From: Lentisphaeria bacterium
Lineage (GTDB): Bacteria > Verrucomicrobiota > Lentisphaeria > Victivallales > UBA1829
Length of the DNA stretch: 13,186 bases
Direction of reading: 5' to 3'
NCBI GenBank assembly: GCA_017504325.1
Contig: JAFVRL010000203.1
Span: forward strand, 1 to 13,186
Shown here: in pieces, positions 1 through 6,507 of the stretch
Layout of the letters: each line of letters opens with the position of its first letter
How positions within the stretch are numbered: the first letter of the stretch is position 1
Translations under genes and position numbers: made by a program
Notes under the pieces: model-generated
Seen by the model: only the letters and a program-made list of their open reading frames with translations
What the model was told of the DNA's origin: nothing
Database searches by the model: none

Positions 1-106
1 CCTGCGGGGCGCAGGAAAAAACTGTTGAATCATTATTTCTGTAAAATAAACAATAACCAATCACAAATTACATATATTTTCCCAAAATCATGCAGGTATT
101 TTCCTG

Positions 107-190
107 CGTCCCTTGCGGGACTCCATTTATGGGGAGACTTGTGTCCCGGGGTTGAAACCCCGGGCTGAGTTCTTCCGTCCCTACGGGACT
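107..190. repeat. REP-like cluster of short palindromes
   Basis: Two nearly identical small palindromes in direct orientation flank a stronger central one. The left copy (107-122) has arms GTCCC and GGGAC around TTGC. The right copy (176-190) has the same arms around TAC, and both are preceded by C and followed by T. Between them, 145-164 is a perfect palindrome with 9-base arms (CCCGGGGTT / AACCCCGGG), and a weak CTCC/GGAG hairpin lies at 121-136. This symmetric layout resembles intergenic REP/REPIN-type elements that occur in many copies in some genomes. Only this copy is visible, so membership of a repeat family is inference. Confidence 0.5.
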
Positions 191-329
191 TATCAGATAC
201 TTTTGTTTCCGGATTCAAGCAGAGTTTCCTGATCGGAATATATATGAAAATATGGGATAGCTGTGCAATAACAGGGAAAAATTGATATTTTCTGTTGAAA
301 AAAACGCTTTTGTGTGATAAATTAATGGC

Positions 330-358
330 TTGAGAAACAAAACTGGATTATTTATACA
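330..358 (+). promoter_or_regulatory. Possible sigma-70 promoter of the ribBA operon
   Basis: TTGAGA at 330-335 is separated by 17 bases from TATACA at 353-358. This would start transcription near 364-365, at the very 5' edge of the FMN riboswitch, slightly inside its outermost helix. An alternative pair is TTGAAA at 295-300 with TAAATT at 318-323 (17-base spacer), which would leave the whole aptamer in the transcript. Position relative to the riboswitch is the main support; no experiment or conservation is available. Confidence 0.35.
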
Positions 359-360
359 AT

Positions 361-483
361 TTCTTCAGGGCGTGGTGAGCAATAAATATTTGCAAATCCC
401 GACCGGCGGTAGAGTCCGCGAGCCGTTTACGGCAGACAGGGGGCAGTTCCCTGACCGACAGTAAAGTCTGGATGAGAGAAGAA
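361..483 (+). ncRNA. FMN riboswitch (RFN element)
   Basis: This is the FMN-sensing aptamer that controls riboflavin synthesis and transport genes. The hallmark conserved blocks are present in order: CCCGACCGGCGGT ends at 410, GAGTCCGCGAGCC lies at 412-424, and CCGACAGTAAAGTCTGGATG starts at 455. The outer helix P1 can form between TTCTTC (361-366) and GAAGAA (478-483). Internal hairpins include GCCG/CGGC (422-425 with 430-433) and CAGGG/CCCTG (437-441 with 449-453). It lies directly upstream of ribBA, the expected target. Binding of FMN is expected to lower expression of the downstream genes. Confidence 0.95.
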
Positions 484-485
484 TG

Positions 486-510
486 ACCGGAACACTTTTA
501 TTGTTCCGGT
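486..510 (+). promoter_or_regulatory. Hairpin between riboswitch and ribBA (expression platform)
   Basis: A 9-base-pair perfect stem, ACCGGAACA (486-494) with TGTTCCGGT (502-510), has a 7-base loop and lies immediately after the aptamer. It is followed by GCAGAATTTTCTCC, with only four Ts in a row, which is poor for an intrinsic terminator. Just downstream, TTCTCC (519-524) can pair with GGAGGA (547-552, one G-T wobble), which covers the ribBA Shine-Dalgarno sequence. Translational control by ribosome-site masking therefore looks at least as likely as termination. The role is inferred from position and base pairing. Confidence 0.5.
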
Positions 511-557
511 GCAGAATTTTCTCCGCCTGCATCTGAAAAATCGGAAGGAGGAGTTTT

Positions 558-1832
558 ATGGATAGAGCAATTGACAGCGTGGAAGAGGTACTGCTTGATG
601 TAAAAGCAGGCAAACCTGTGATCGTGGTGGATGACGAAAACAGGGAAAATGAAGGGGACATCGTCTGTCCCGCAGAAAAGATCACTCCGGAGATCCTCAA
701 TATGATGATCACACATGCAAGAGGACTTGTCTGTATGCCGATCACCCGGGAACGCGCCAAAGAACTGGGGATCTACCGCGCCCCCTCCACCGACCATTTC
801 GGAACAGCTTTTACAGAAAGTGTGGATGCCCTTTCCGGCAGTACCGGGATCTCTGTATTTGACCGGATCAACACCATACGCACCATCATGGACAGTAAAA
901 GCAAAAGAAGTGATTTCGGTATTCCCGGTCATGTTTTCCCCATTGCCGCCAGACCCGGCGGAGTCCTGCAGCGTACCGGTCACACAGAAGCTGCCGTGGA
1001 TCTTGCCCGACTTTGCGGATTTTATCCGGCAGGAGTCATCTGTGAAATTACCAGGGATGACGGTCACATGGCAAGACTTCCGGATCTTGTGGAGTTCAAA
1101 AAAAGATTCGGCATGAAGATCCTCTCCATTGCGGATCTTATCGCCTACCGCAGAAAAACCGAAAAACTCGTTGTTTGTGAAGAAAGTGTCCAGCTCCCGA
1201 CAAAATACGGAAAATTCCAGATGTATCTTTACCGTTCCCTTGTAGATAATTCCACTCATCTGGCACTGGTCATGGGGGATGTGAAAGGGAAGAGTTCTGT
1301 CCTTACAAGAATGCACAGTGAATGTCTTACCGGCGATGTCTTCGGTTCCCTGCGCTGCGACTGCGGCGAACAGCTTTCCACCGCCATGCAGCAGATCGCT
1401 TCTGAAGGATGCGGTGTTCTGGTCTATATGCGTCAGGAAGGCAGAGGGATCGGGCTGGAAAACAAGATCCATGCCTACAAACTGCAGGAACAGGGGTGTG
1501 ATACCATTGAAGCCAATGAACGCTTGGGTTTCCCTGCGGATTTGCGTGAGTACGGAGTAGGCGCACAGATCCTGCTGGATCTGGGGATCACCGGCGTGCG
1601 TCTCCTTACCAACAATCCCCAGAAGATCGTGGGGATCGACGGTTACGGACTCAAGATCATTGAAAGGGTCCCTATTGTCATCCCGCCGCAGGAAAGTGAC
1701 AAAGTCTATCTGGAAACGAAAAAAGTGCGCATGGGTCACATGCTGGATGATGCGCCTGTCACAGCTCCGGCATCTACAGGCAAATGCAGTTGTCAGGCAT
1801 GTTCCCCGGGGAATTTCCACTTTGAAAAATAA
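558..1832 (+). CDS. ribBA: Bifunctional 3,4-dihydroxy-2-butanone 4-phosphate synthase / GTP cyclohydrolase II
   Basis: This enzyme supplies both precursor branches of riboflavin: DHBP from ribulose 5-phosphate and the pyrimidine from GTP. The N-terminal RibB domain (about residues 1-200) shows the acidic loop DDENRENEGD (25-34), THARGLVC (52-59), STGIS (95-99) and RTGHTEAAVDLARL (139-152). The C-terminal RibA domain (about 205-400) shows RMHSECLTGDVFGSLRCDCG (251-270), with zinc ligands C256, C267 and C269, and the catalytic RQEGRGIGL (292-300). At 424 residues it has the usual fusion length. The ATG at 558 follows a strong AAGGAGG (545-551) at 6 bases. The gene is first in the operon behind an FMN riboswitch. 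The C-terminal tail carries an unusual CSCQAC cluster (410-415). Confidence 0.97.
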   Translation: MDRAIDSVEEVLLDVKAGKPVIVVDDENRENEGDIVCPAEKITPEILNMMITHARGLVCMPITRERAKELGIYRAPSTDHFGTAFTESVDALSGSTGISVFDRINTIRTIMDSKSKRSDFGIPGHVFPIAARPGGVLQRTGHTEAAVDLARLCGFYPAGVICEITRDDGHMARLPDLVEFKKRFGMKILSIADLIAYRRKTEKLVVCEESVQLPTKYGKFQMYLYRSLVDNSTHLALVMGDVKGKSSVLTRMHSECLTGDVFGSLRCDCGEQLSTAMQQIASEGCGVLVYMRQEGRGIGLENKIHAYKLQEQGCDTIEANERLGFPADLREYGVGAQILLDLGITGVRLLTNNPQKIVGIDGYGLKIIERVPIVIPPQESDKVYLETKKVRMGHMLDDAPVTAPASTGKCSCQACSPGNFHFEK

Positions 1833-1876
1833 AAGAGATCATACATACAAAGATAATTAAAAAGAAAGGATGAAAA

Positions 1877-2362
1877 ATGGATAAAAAACCTGCAAATGTT
1901 TATGAAGGAATGCTCTCTGCGGAAAATATCCGTCTTGCAGTAGTCTGCGCCCGTTTCAACGAATTTTTCGTAAGTAAACTTCTTGGAGGGGCTATGGATA
2001 CCTTCTTCCGTCACGGCGGAAAAGAGGAGAATCTTTCTGTTGCTTATGTTCCCGGTTCATTCGAGATCCCCCTTGCTGTTTCCAAACTTATGCAAAGCGG
2101 GAAATATGATGCCGTCATCGCACTGGGTGTGGTGATCCAGGGTTCCACTTCTCACGCTTCCTACATCAATGGTCAGGTCTCCAAAGCCTTGGGCGAACTG
2201 GCTCTGAAACATGGTATTCCTGCCATTTACGGCGTGGTCACAACGGAAAATATCGAACAGGCGATCGAACGCAGCGGCACAAAAGCCGGCAACAGAGGTG
2301 CGGATGCCGCTCATTCCGCCATTGAAATGGCAAACCTTATGAAAGCACTTCCGGGGTGTTGA
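1877..2362 (+). CDS. ribH: 6,7-dimethyl-8-ribityllumazine synthase
   Basis: The enzyme joins DHBP with the ribitylaminopyrimidine to form lumazine, the penultimate step of riboflavin synthesis. It is a cytosolic enzyme that assembles as pentamers or capsids. The 161-residue length is typical. Family motifs are ARFNEF (25-30), VPGSFEIPLA (58-67), ALGVVIQGSTSH (82-93) and GVVTTENIEQAIERSG (119-134), followed by TKAGNRGADAA (135-145). The catalytic histidine is H93. The segment around it reads QGSTSHASY, where the common form is R-G-x-T-x-H-F/Y-D/E-Y, so several flanking residues diverge. AAAGGA at 1865-1870 sits 6 bases before the ATG. The gene starts 44 bases after ribBA with no terminator between, so it should share the FMN riboswitch. 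Confidence 0.95.
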   Translation: MDKKPANVYEGMLSAENIRLAVVCARFNEFFVSKLLGGAMDTFFRHGGKEENLSVAYVPGSFEIPLAVSKLMQSGKYDAVIALGVVIQGSTSHASYINGQVSKALGELALKHGIPAIYGVVTTENIEQAIERSGTKAGNRGADAAHSAIEMANLMKALPGC

Positions 2363-2365
2363 GTT

Positions 2366-3010
2366 ATGATGGACGAGGAAAAAGATCTTTCTGCTGTTTT
2401 TCAGGAAGAGGATTTTGCGGAAGAAGAGTTCCGTGAGATCAGTGAAAAATTTGCCGGTAAAAAAACATCATCCACCCGGGAAGTAGTCCGGCACTTCAAA
2501 CGGTTGGGCAGAGAACTTGCCATGCAGTTTCTCTATCAGTATGAGATCGCCGGAAGTGATGATTTGGCTGAAAATCTGGAAAATTTCTGGAAACAGGCAG
2601 AACTTTCCGGGAAATTTGTGGAAGGCAGGATCTTCCGTAAAGGGCGTTCCTATGCGGAAAAACTCATTGCCGGAGTCCTTGAAAAAATGGATCACATCAA
2701 TGCCACGCTGGAAAAATTCTCCCGTCAATGGGACATCACCCGTATGCCGGTGGTAGATAAAAACATCATGCGTGTCGCCATTTACGAATTGGAGAACTGC
2801 CCGGATATTCCGGCAGTAGTCAGTATTGATGAAGCCATTGAGATCTCCAAAGAGTTCGGAAGTGAAAGAAGCGGACTTTTTATCAACGGGATCCTCAACA
2901 GCGTTAAAAGCGAACTGCCTCCCGGAAGTAAAAATCCCCCTCCCCCCAAACCTGCCAGGAATTCAGGCAAAAATGGAAATAAAGCAAACTTTTACGGAGA
3001 GAAGAAATAA
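2366..3010 (+). CDS. nusB: Transcription antitermination factor NusB, with extended ends
   Basis: NusB binds boxA RNA with S10 (NusE) and supports rRNA transcription antitermination. The core (about residues 45-183) is recognisable: R46 and the AMQFLYQYE segment (52-60) at the start, then QWDITRMPVVDKNIMRVAIYELE (positions 121-143), IPAVVSIDEAIEISKEFGSE (148-167) and FINGILNSV (172-180). At 214 residues it is longer than the usual 130-160. A very acidic leader occupies 1-29 and a Pro/Lys/Asn-rich tail occupies 184-214. It starts 3 bases after the ribH stop, and M1 and M2 are both possible starts. It overlaps ftsY by one base. Neighbouring ribH and nusB is a common bacterial arrangement. Confidence 0.93.
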   Translation: MMDEEKDLSAVFQEEDFAEEEFREISEKFAGKKTSSTREVVRHFKRLGRELAMQFLYQYEIAGSDDLAENLENFWKQAELSGKFVEGRIFRKGRSYAEKLIAGVLEKMDHINATLEKFSRQWDITRMPVVDKNIMRVAIYELENCPDIPAVVSIDEAIEISKEFGSERSGLFINGILNSVKSELPPGSKNPPPPKPARNSGKNGNKANFYGEKK

Positions 3011-3930
3011 TGTCTTTTCTTGATGTATTCAAAAAAGGTCTGCAAAAAACCGCCACAAGTATCTCCAGAACCGTTACCGGAATATTTACGGAAGTAAAAA
3101 AATGGGACGATAACACCTTCAAGGCTCTTGAAGCGGAACTTGTGGCATCCGATCTGGGGATCACCGCCTCCAGAAAGATCGTGGACGATCTGCGGGATAA
3201 ATATGAAAGAGGCTTGCTCAACGGTACACAGGACATCCTCCAGGTGGCAAGAGACAACATGGTTGCCGTGCTGAAAAGCGGTTCCCGGCCTCTTAACATG
3301 AATCCCGATGGGCCCACAATTATTCTGATGGTGGGAGTCAACGGCAGCGGTAAAACGACAACAACAGGAAAACTTGCACATCTCTGGTCACAGCAGGGGA
3401 AAAAAGTTATTCTTGCCGCCTGTGATACCTTCCGTGCAGCGGCTGTGGAACAGTTGAAACTCTGGGGGGAACGCACCTCTTCAACAGTGATTGCCTCCAA
3501 GACCGGTTCGGATTCCGCCTCTGTAGCCTATGATGCAGTATCTGCCGCCATAGCAAGAAATGCAGATATTCTCATCATTGATACAGCAGGACGCCAGCAG
3601 AATCAGAAATGGCTTATGGATGAATTGGCAAAGATCCTGCGGATCATTAAAAAACTTGCTCCGGATGCACCTCATGAAACCTTGCTTACCATTGATGCAA
3701 GTATCGGTACAAATGCAATCAGTCAGGCAAGAGAATTTGCCGCGGTCTCCGGTGCCAGTGCCCTTGTCCTTACCAAACTTGACGGTACGGGCAAAGGTGG
3801 TGCCGCCGCTGCGATCCAGGAGGAATTTCACCTTCCTGTACTCTTCGCCGGTCTGGGAGAAGCTCCGGATGATCTGAAAGAATTTTCCGCAGAAGATTAC
3901 TGCGATGCCATTTTCTTCGGAGAAAAATAA
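3010..3930 (+). CDS. ftsY: Signal recognition particle receptor FtsY
   Basis: FtsY is the SRP GTPase receptor that docks ribosome-nascent chain-SRP complexes at the inner membrane for co-translational insertion. The 306 residues comprise a helical N domain (about 1-95) and a GTPase G domain. G-domain motifs are the P-loop GVNGSGKTT (109-117), DTFRAAA (139-145), DTAGR (191-195), TKLDGTGKGG (255-264) and GLGE (281-284). The long acidic A domain of E. coli FtsY is absent, as in many bacteria, so membrane contact would rely on the N-terminal helix. The start ATG shares its A with the nusB stop (TAATG), and GGAG lies about 10 bases upstream inside nusB, suggesting translational coupling. It is the last gene before the terminator. 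Confidence 0.96.
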   Translation: MSFLDVFKKGLQKTATSISRTVTGIFTEVKKWDDNTFKALEAELVASDLGITASRKIVDDLRDKYERGLLNGTQDILQVARDNMVAVLKSGSRPLNMNPDGPTIILMVGVNGSGKTTTTGKLAHLWSQQGKKVILAACDTFRAAAVEQLKLWGERTSSTVIASKTGSDSASVAYDAVSAAIARNADILIIDTAGRQQNQKWLMDELAKILRIIKKLAPDAPHETLLTIDASIGTNAISQAREFAAVSGASALVLTKLDGTGKGGAAAAIQEEFHLPVLFAGLGEAPDDLKEFSAEDYCDAIFFGEK

Positions 3931-3956
3931 AAATAGAGTTCCCGGATATATATATG

Positions 3957-4015
3957 CGGGGAAAGATGAAGAACCTTTTGAATGGTTTTCTTTGTCTTCC
4001 CCGTTTTTCCTTTTT
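3957..4015 (+). terminator. Intrinsic terminator of the ribBA-ribH-nusB-ftsY operon
   Basis: CGGGGAA (3957-3963) pairs with TTCCCCG (3997-4003). The helix can continue inward through imperfect pairs to AACC/GGTT (3972-3975 with 3984-3987), leaving an 8-base loop. It is followed at once by TTTTT CC TTTTT (4004-4015). It lies 27 bases after the ftsY stop, between convergent genes. On the minus strand the same hairpin has no following T-run, so I call it only for the plus strand. Confidence 0.8.
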
Positions 4016-4038
4016 ACGGAAAATGTTTTCTTCCGCAT

Positions 4039-4788
4039 TTATCTTTTCCGCAATACAGGAACAGGAGTGCGTTTCAAAAGAGAACGGTAATATTTCCAAC
4101 GGGGAACATATCTTGCCACTTCCTGCCAGAATTCCGGAGAATGATCCATGTGCTTTGTATGACATAATTCATGGATCAGAACATATTTCACACACTCTTC
4201 CGGTACAAAAAGCAGCATGGCATTCAGGGAGACCGTACCACGGGAAGAACATGACCCCCATCGGGTGCTTTGCAGACGGATAGAACATTTTTCATAGTGC
4301 AAACCGGTAAAAAGAGAGAGTTGGTGTAATTTGCCCGGAAGAAATTTTCCGGCCTCCCGTAATACAAATCTTTCCAGAGCTTCTCCCACATTCTCCGGAT
4401 CAAGGATATTTCCCGTTACCCGGATCGCTTCTTCCTCCACGATCTTCACCCCGACCCAGGGGACATCCAGAAATGTATAGTAAACAGGATAACACTTCCC
4501 CAATGCCGCAAAATCCAACCGTCCGGGATATTCTCTCAAAACAGCTTTTCTTCCGCCGGCAGAAGGGTGCCGGGAGCGTTTTCTTAAAACATTTTCCAAC
4601 CATGTCAGGGAATTTTCCAAAAAAGCGAGTGCCTCCTTTTCCGGCATGTAAAAAGGCAAAACAAGTTCCGTACATCTGTCCGTTACCCGTAAAGAGCATC
4701 TCTTTGCTTTTGCGGAATACCGCAGAAAAAGAGAAAAACTCTCCCTGCTTCCGGGGAGAGTAACGGTCAGAATTTTATTTTCCGGCAT
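4039..4788 (-). CDS. YgjP-like zinc metallopeptidase (M48-related, DUF45)
   Basis: This is a predicted zinc-dependent hydrolase of the YgjP/DUF45 group; the physiological substrate is not known from sequence. The zinc motif HELCH is at 206-210, followed by the third ligand candidate H216 in HMDHSPEFW (213-221). The family-typical RWGSCSS (176-182) and SLNAMLLFVPEE (187-198) precede it. The 249 residues match the family, and there is no signal peptide, so it should be cytosolic. It begins 6 bases after the tgt stop, with only a weak ribosome-binding sequence, so translation may be coupled to tgt. It is the last gene of the minus-strand directon and converges on ftsY. Confidence 0.85.
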   Translation of the reverse strand: MPENKILTVTLPGSRESFSLFLRYSAKAKRCSLRVTDRCTELVLPFYMPEKEALAFLENSLTWLENVLRKRSRHPSAGGRKAVLREYPGRLDFAALGKCYPVYYTFLDVPWVGVKIVEEEAIRVTGNILDPENVGEALERFVLREAGKFLPGKLHQLSLFTGLHYEKCSIRLQSTRWGSCSSRGTVSLNAMLLFVPEECVKYVLIHELCHTKHMDHSPEFWQEVARYVPRWKYYRSLLKRTPVPVLRKR

Positions 4789-4794
4789 AAAAGA

Positions 4795-5898
4795 TCATTC
4801 CGTGAAAGTCTTTCCGTATTCAAGGAATGTACCATTGGCAATGGCTTCCCGGATCTCTTTCATCAAATTCATAAAGTAATATATATTATGGATGGTAAGA
4901 AGCCGCATCCCCAATATTTCATTTACATTCATCAGATGCCGGATATATGCCAGAGTAAAATTCCGGCAGGCATAACAATTGCATTTTGGATCGATAGGGG
5001 AAAAATCCTCCCGGTACCTGGCAGCTTTCACCGGTATCGTCCCGCCGCCTGTCACAAAAGCGGAACCGTGCCGGGCAAGACGGGTGGGCATCACACAATC
5101 AAACATATCGATACCGTGTTTCACCCCTTCATAAATCTGCCGGGGAGTACCCACCCCCATAAGATAACGGGGTTTGTTTTCAGGAAGAAGAGGTGTTGTC
5201 CAGCTCATCACTTCAAACATCTCCTCCTGACTTTCGCCCACAGATACCCCGCCGATGGCATAACCATTGAAATCCAGTTCCGAAAGAGTTTTTGCAGAAA
5301 GTTCCCGCAGATCCCGGAAGGTGGAGCCCTGTACGATACCGAACATCTGCTGCCCGTCCTTCAGAGGCTGTTCCCGTGACATGCGTTCCCATCTGTGGGT
5401 GAGAGTCAGGGACTTTTCCGCTTCCTCATGGGAACAGGGATAGGGGGTACACTCATCAAATGCCATGACAATATCCGATCCGAGATCCCGCTGCACCTTT
5501 GCGGATTCCACAGGACCGAGGAAAAATTTTGTTCCGTCGATATGGGAGGAAAATTTCACTCCGTCAGGCATCATCTTGCGCAACCCGGCAAGACTGAATA
5601 CCTGAAATCCGCCGCTGTCAGTAAGAATGGGATGATCCCATCCCATAAATTTATGCAATCCCCCCGCCTTTGCCACAAGTTCCGACCCCGGACGGAGCAT
5701 CAGGTGGTAAGTGTTTCCCAGAATGATCTGTGCGGAAAGTTCTTCCAGTTCCGCAGGGGACATGGCTTTGACCGTCCCCCTTGTCCCCACCGGCATAAAT
5801 ACGGGTGTACGGATCCTGCCGTGCGGTGTCTCCAATGTCCCCAACCGTGCCATGCATTCTGTGCTTTTATATTCCAGTGTAAAATGGGAATTGCTCAT
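4795..5898 (-). CDS. tgt: Queuine/preQ1 tRNA-guanine transglycosylase
   Basis: Tgt exchanges the wobble guanine of tRNAs with GUN anticodons (Asp, Asn, His, Tyr) for preQ1, the entry step of queuosine modification on tRNA. The 367 residues match bacterial Tgt. Visible motifs are TPVFMPVGTRGTVK (31-44), LTDSGGFQVFSL (92-103) with the active-site Asp, QGS (190-192), YAIGGVSVGE (213-222) and GIDMFDCVMPTR (262-273) with the nucleophilic Asp. Zinc ligands are C306, C308, C311 and H337. An AGAGGA sequence in the last codons of the upstream DJ-1 gene could serve the ATG at 5898. The genes are separated by 8 bases. Confidence 0.97.
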   Translation of the reverse strand: MSNSHFTLEYKSTECMARLGTLETPHGRIRTPVFMPVGTRGTVKAMSPAELEELSAQIILGNTYHLMLRPGSELVAKAGGLHKFMGWDHPILTDSGGFQVFSLAGLRKMMPDGVKFSSHIDGTKFFLGPVESAKVQRDLGSDIVMAFDECTPYPCSHEEAEKSLTLTHRWERMSREQPLKDGQQMFGIVQGSTFRDLRELSAKTLSELDFNGYAIGGVSVGESQEEMFEVMSWTTPLLPENKPRYLMGVGTPRQIYEGVKHGIDMFDCVMPTRLARHGSAFVTGGGTIPVKAARYREDFSPIDPKCNCYACRNFTLAYIRHLMNVNEILGMRLLTIHNIYYFMNLMKEIREAIANGTFLEYGKTFTE

Positions 5899-5906
5899 AT
5901 TTTTCT

Positions 5907-6485
5907 TTATCCTCTCACGACAAACATCGCATCAAGTGTTGCTGTTATCTTTTCTTCCTCTATTCCCAAAGCTCTGCCGATCTCTGCACCGAATTCCAGA
6001 GAGGCACCGGGCCCTTTGCCGGTAACGATGTTGCCGTCTCTTTCTGTACGGCTTCCGGTGAAGGCAAGATCAGAAACAGGAGAAAGTCTTTCGCATCCGG
6101 GATAACCGGTAACTTTTCTTCCATTCAGAACCCCGAAAGAAGACAATGCGGCAGGAGCTGCACAGATCGCAGCAACGATCTTTCCTTCCGCTGCAAAATC
6201 TGTAACGATCTTTTTTACCCTTGCGTCATCCCTTAAATTGGTCGCCCCCGGCAATCCCCCGGGGAGAACGACCGCATCAAAGGAGTACAGACTGCTGCTG
6301 TCAGCAAGCAGTGTATCCAGAAGAGTATCCGCACAGATATACAGAGAAGCGGAACTTCTCACCCTGTCACTATCCAAACCTGCCATGACACATTTGCATC
6401 CTAATCTTTTCAGGACATCCCCGGTTCCCACAGCTTCCACTTCTTCAAAACCGTCAGCAAGCAATATCAAAACTTTTTTTGTCAT
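5907..6485 (-). CDS. DJ-1/PfpI (YajL-like) family protein
   Basis: The protein belongs to the DJ-1/ThiJ/PfpI superfamily. Members are linked to protein deglycation/chaperone activity or oxidative stress, but the exact activity of this one cannot be read from sequence. Residues 1-10 form the first strand. The acidic motif GFEEVEAV (12-19) supplies E17, which pairs with the nucleophile, and VLPGGLPGA (73-81) is typical. The nucleophile elbow AAICAAPAAL (105-114) places the reactive cysteine at C108. The 192 residues match YajL/DJ-1 size. AAGGA lies about 10 bases before the ATG. It sits 22 bases after the ankyrin gene and 8 bases before tgt in the same direction. Confidence 0.92.
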   Translation of the reverse strand: MTKKVLILLADGFEEVEAVGTGDVLKRLGCKCVMAGLDSDRVRSSASLYICADTLLDTLLADSSSLYSFDAVVLPGGLPGATNLRDDARVKKIVTDFAAEGKIVAAICAAPAALSSFGVLNGRKVTGYPGCERLSPVSDLAFTGSRTERDGNIVTGKGPGASLEFGAEIGRALGIEEEKITATLDAMFVVRG

Positions 6486-6507
6486 ATTATTCTTTTCCTT
6501 TCCACAT

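Larger units (their letters stand above)
1..557. other. Non-coding leader upstream of ribBA
   Basis: No convincing protein gene lies here. The left part (1-106) is mostly A/T-rich with a small hairpin at 1-15. Positions 107-190 hold a cluster of hairpins described separately. Positions 191-290 show nothing I can name. Positions 295-360 contain promoter-like sequences, and 361-557 is the structured 5' leader of the riboflavin operon. Whatever gene lies to the left is outside the window. Confidence 0.7.

Noticed and set aside
1..15. Hairpin CCTGC/GCAGG as a terminator
   Set aside because: It is followed by a run of A, not T, on the plus strand, and the sequence that would follow it on the minus strand is outside the window.
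107..190. CRISPR array
   Set aside because: Only two short palindromic copies with one dissimilar element between them; there are no regular repeats with spacers and no cas genes.
33..218. A 61-codon minus-strand reading frame across the leader
   Set aside because: It is read through the hairpin repeat (107-190), has no ribosome-binding support and no family resemblance; such frames arise from the repeat itself.
498..1820. A 440-codon minus-strand frame opposite ribBA
   Set aside because: It covers almost exactly the strongly conserved ribBA gene on the other strand and its translation shows no recognisable domain; it is an antisense shadow.
3957..4023. Bidirectional terminator also serving the minus-strand genes
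   Set aside because: On the minus strand the main stem is followed by CATATATATAT and not a T-run; the small TTTTCC/GGAAAA hairpin at 4005-4023 also lacks a following T-run in that direction.
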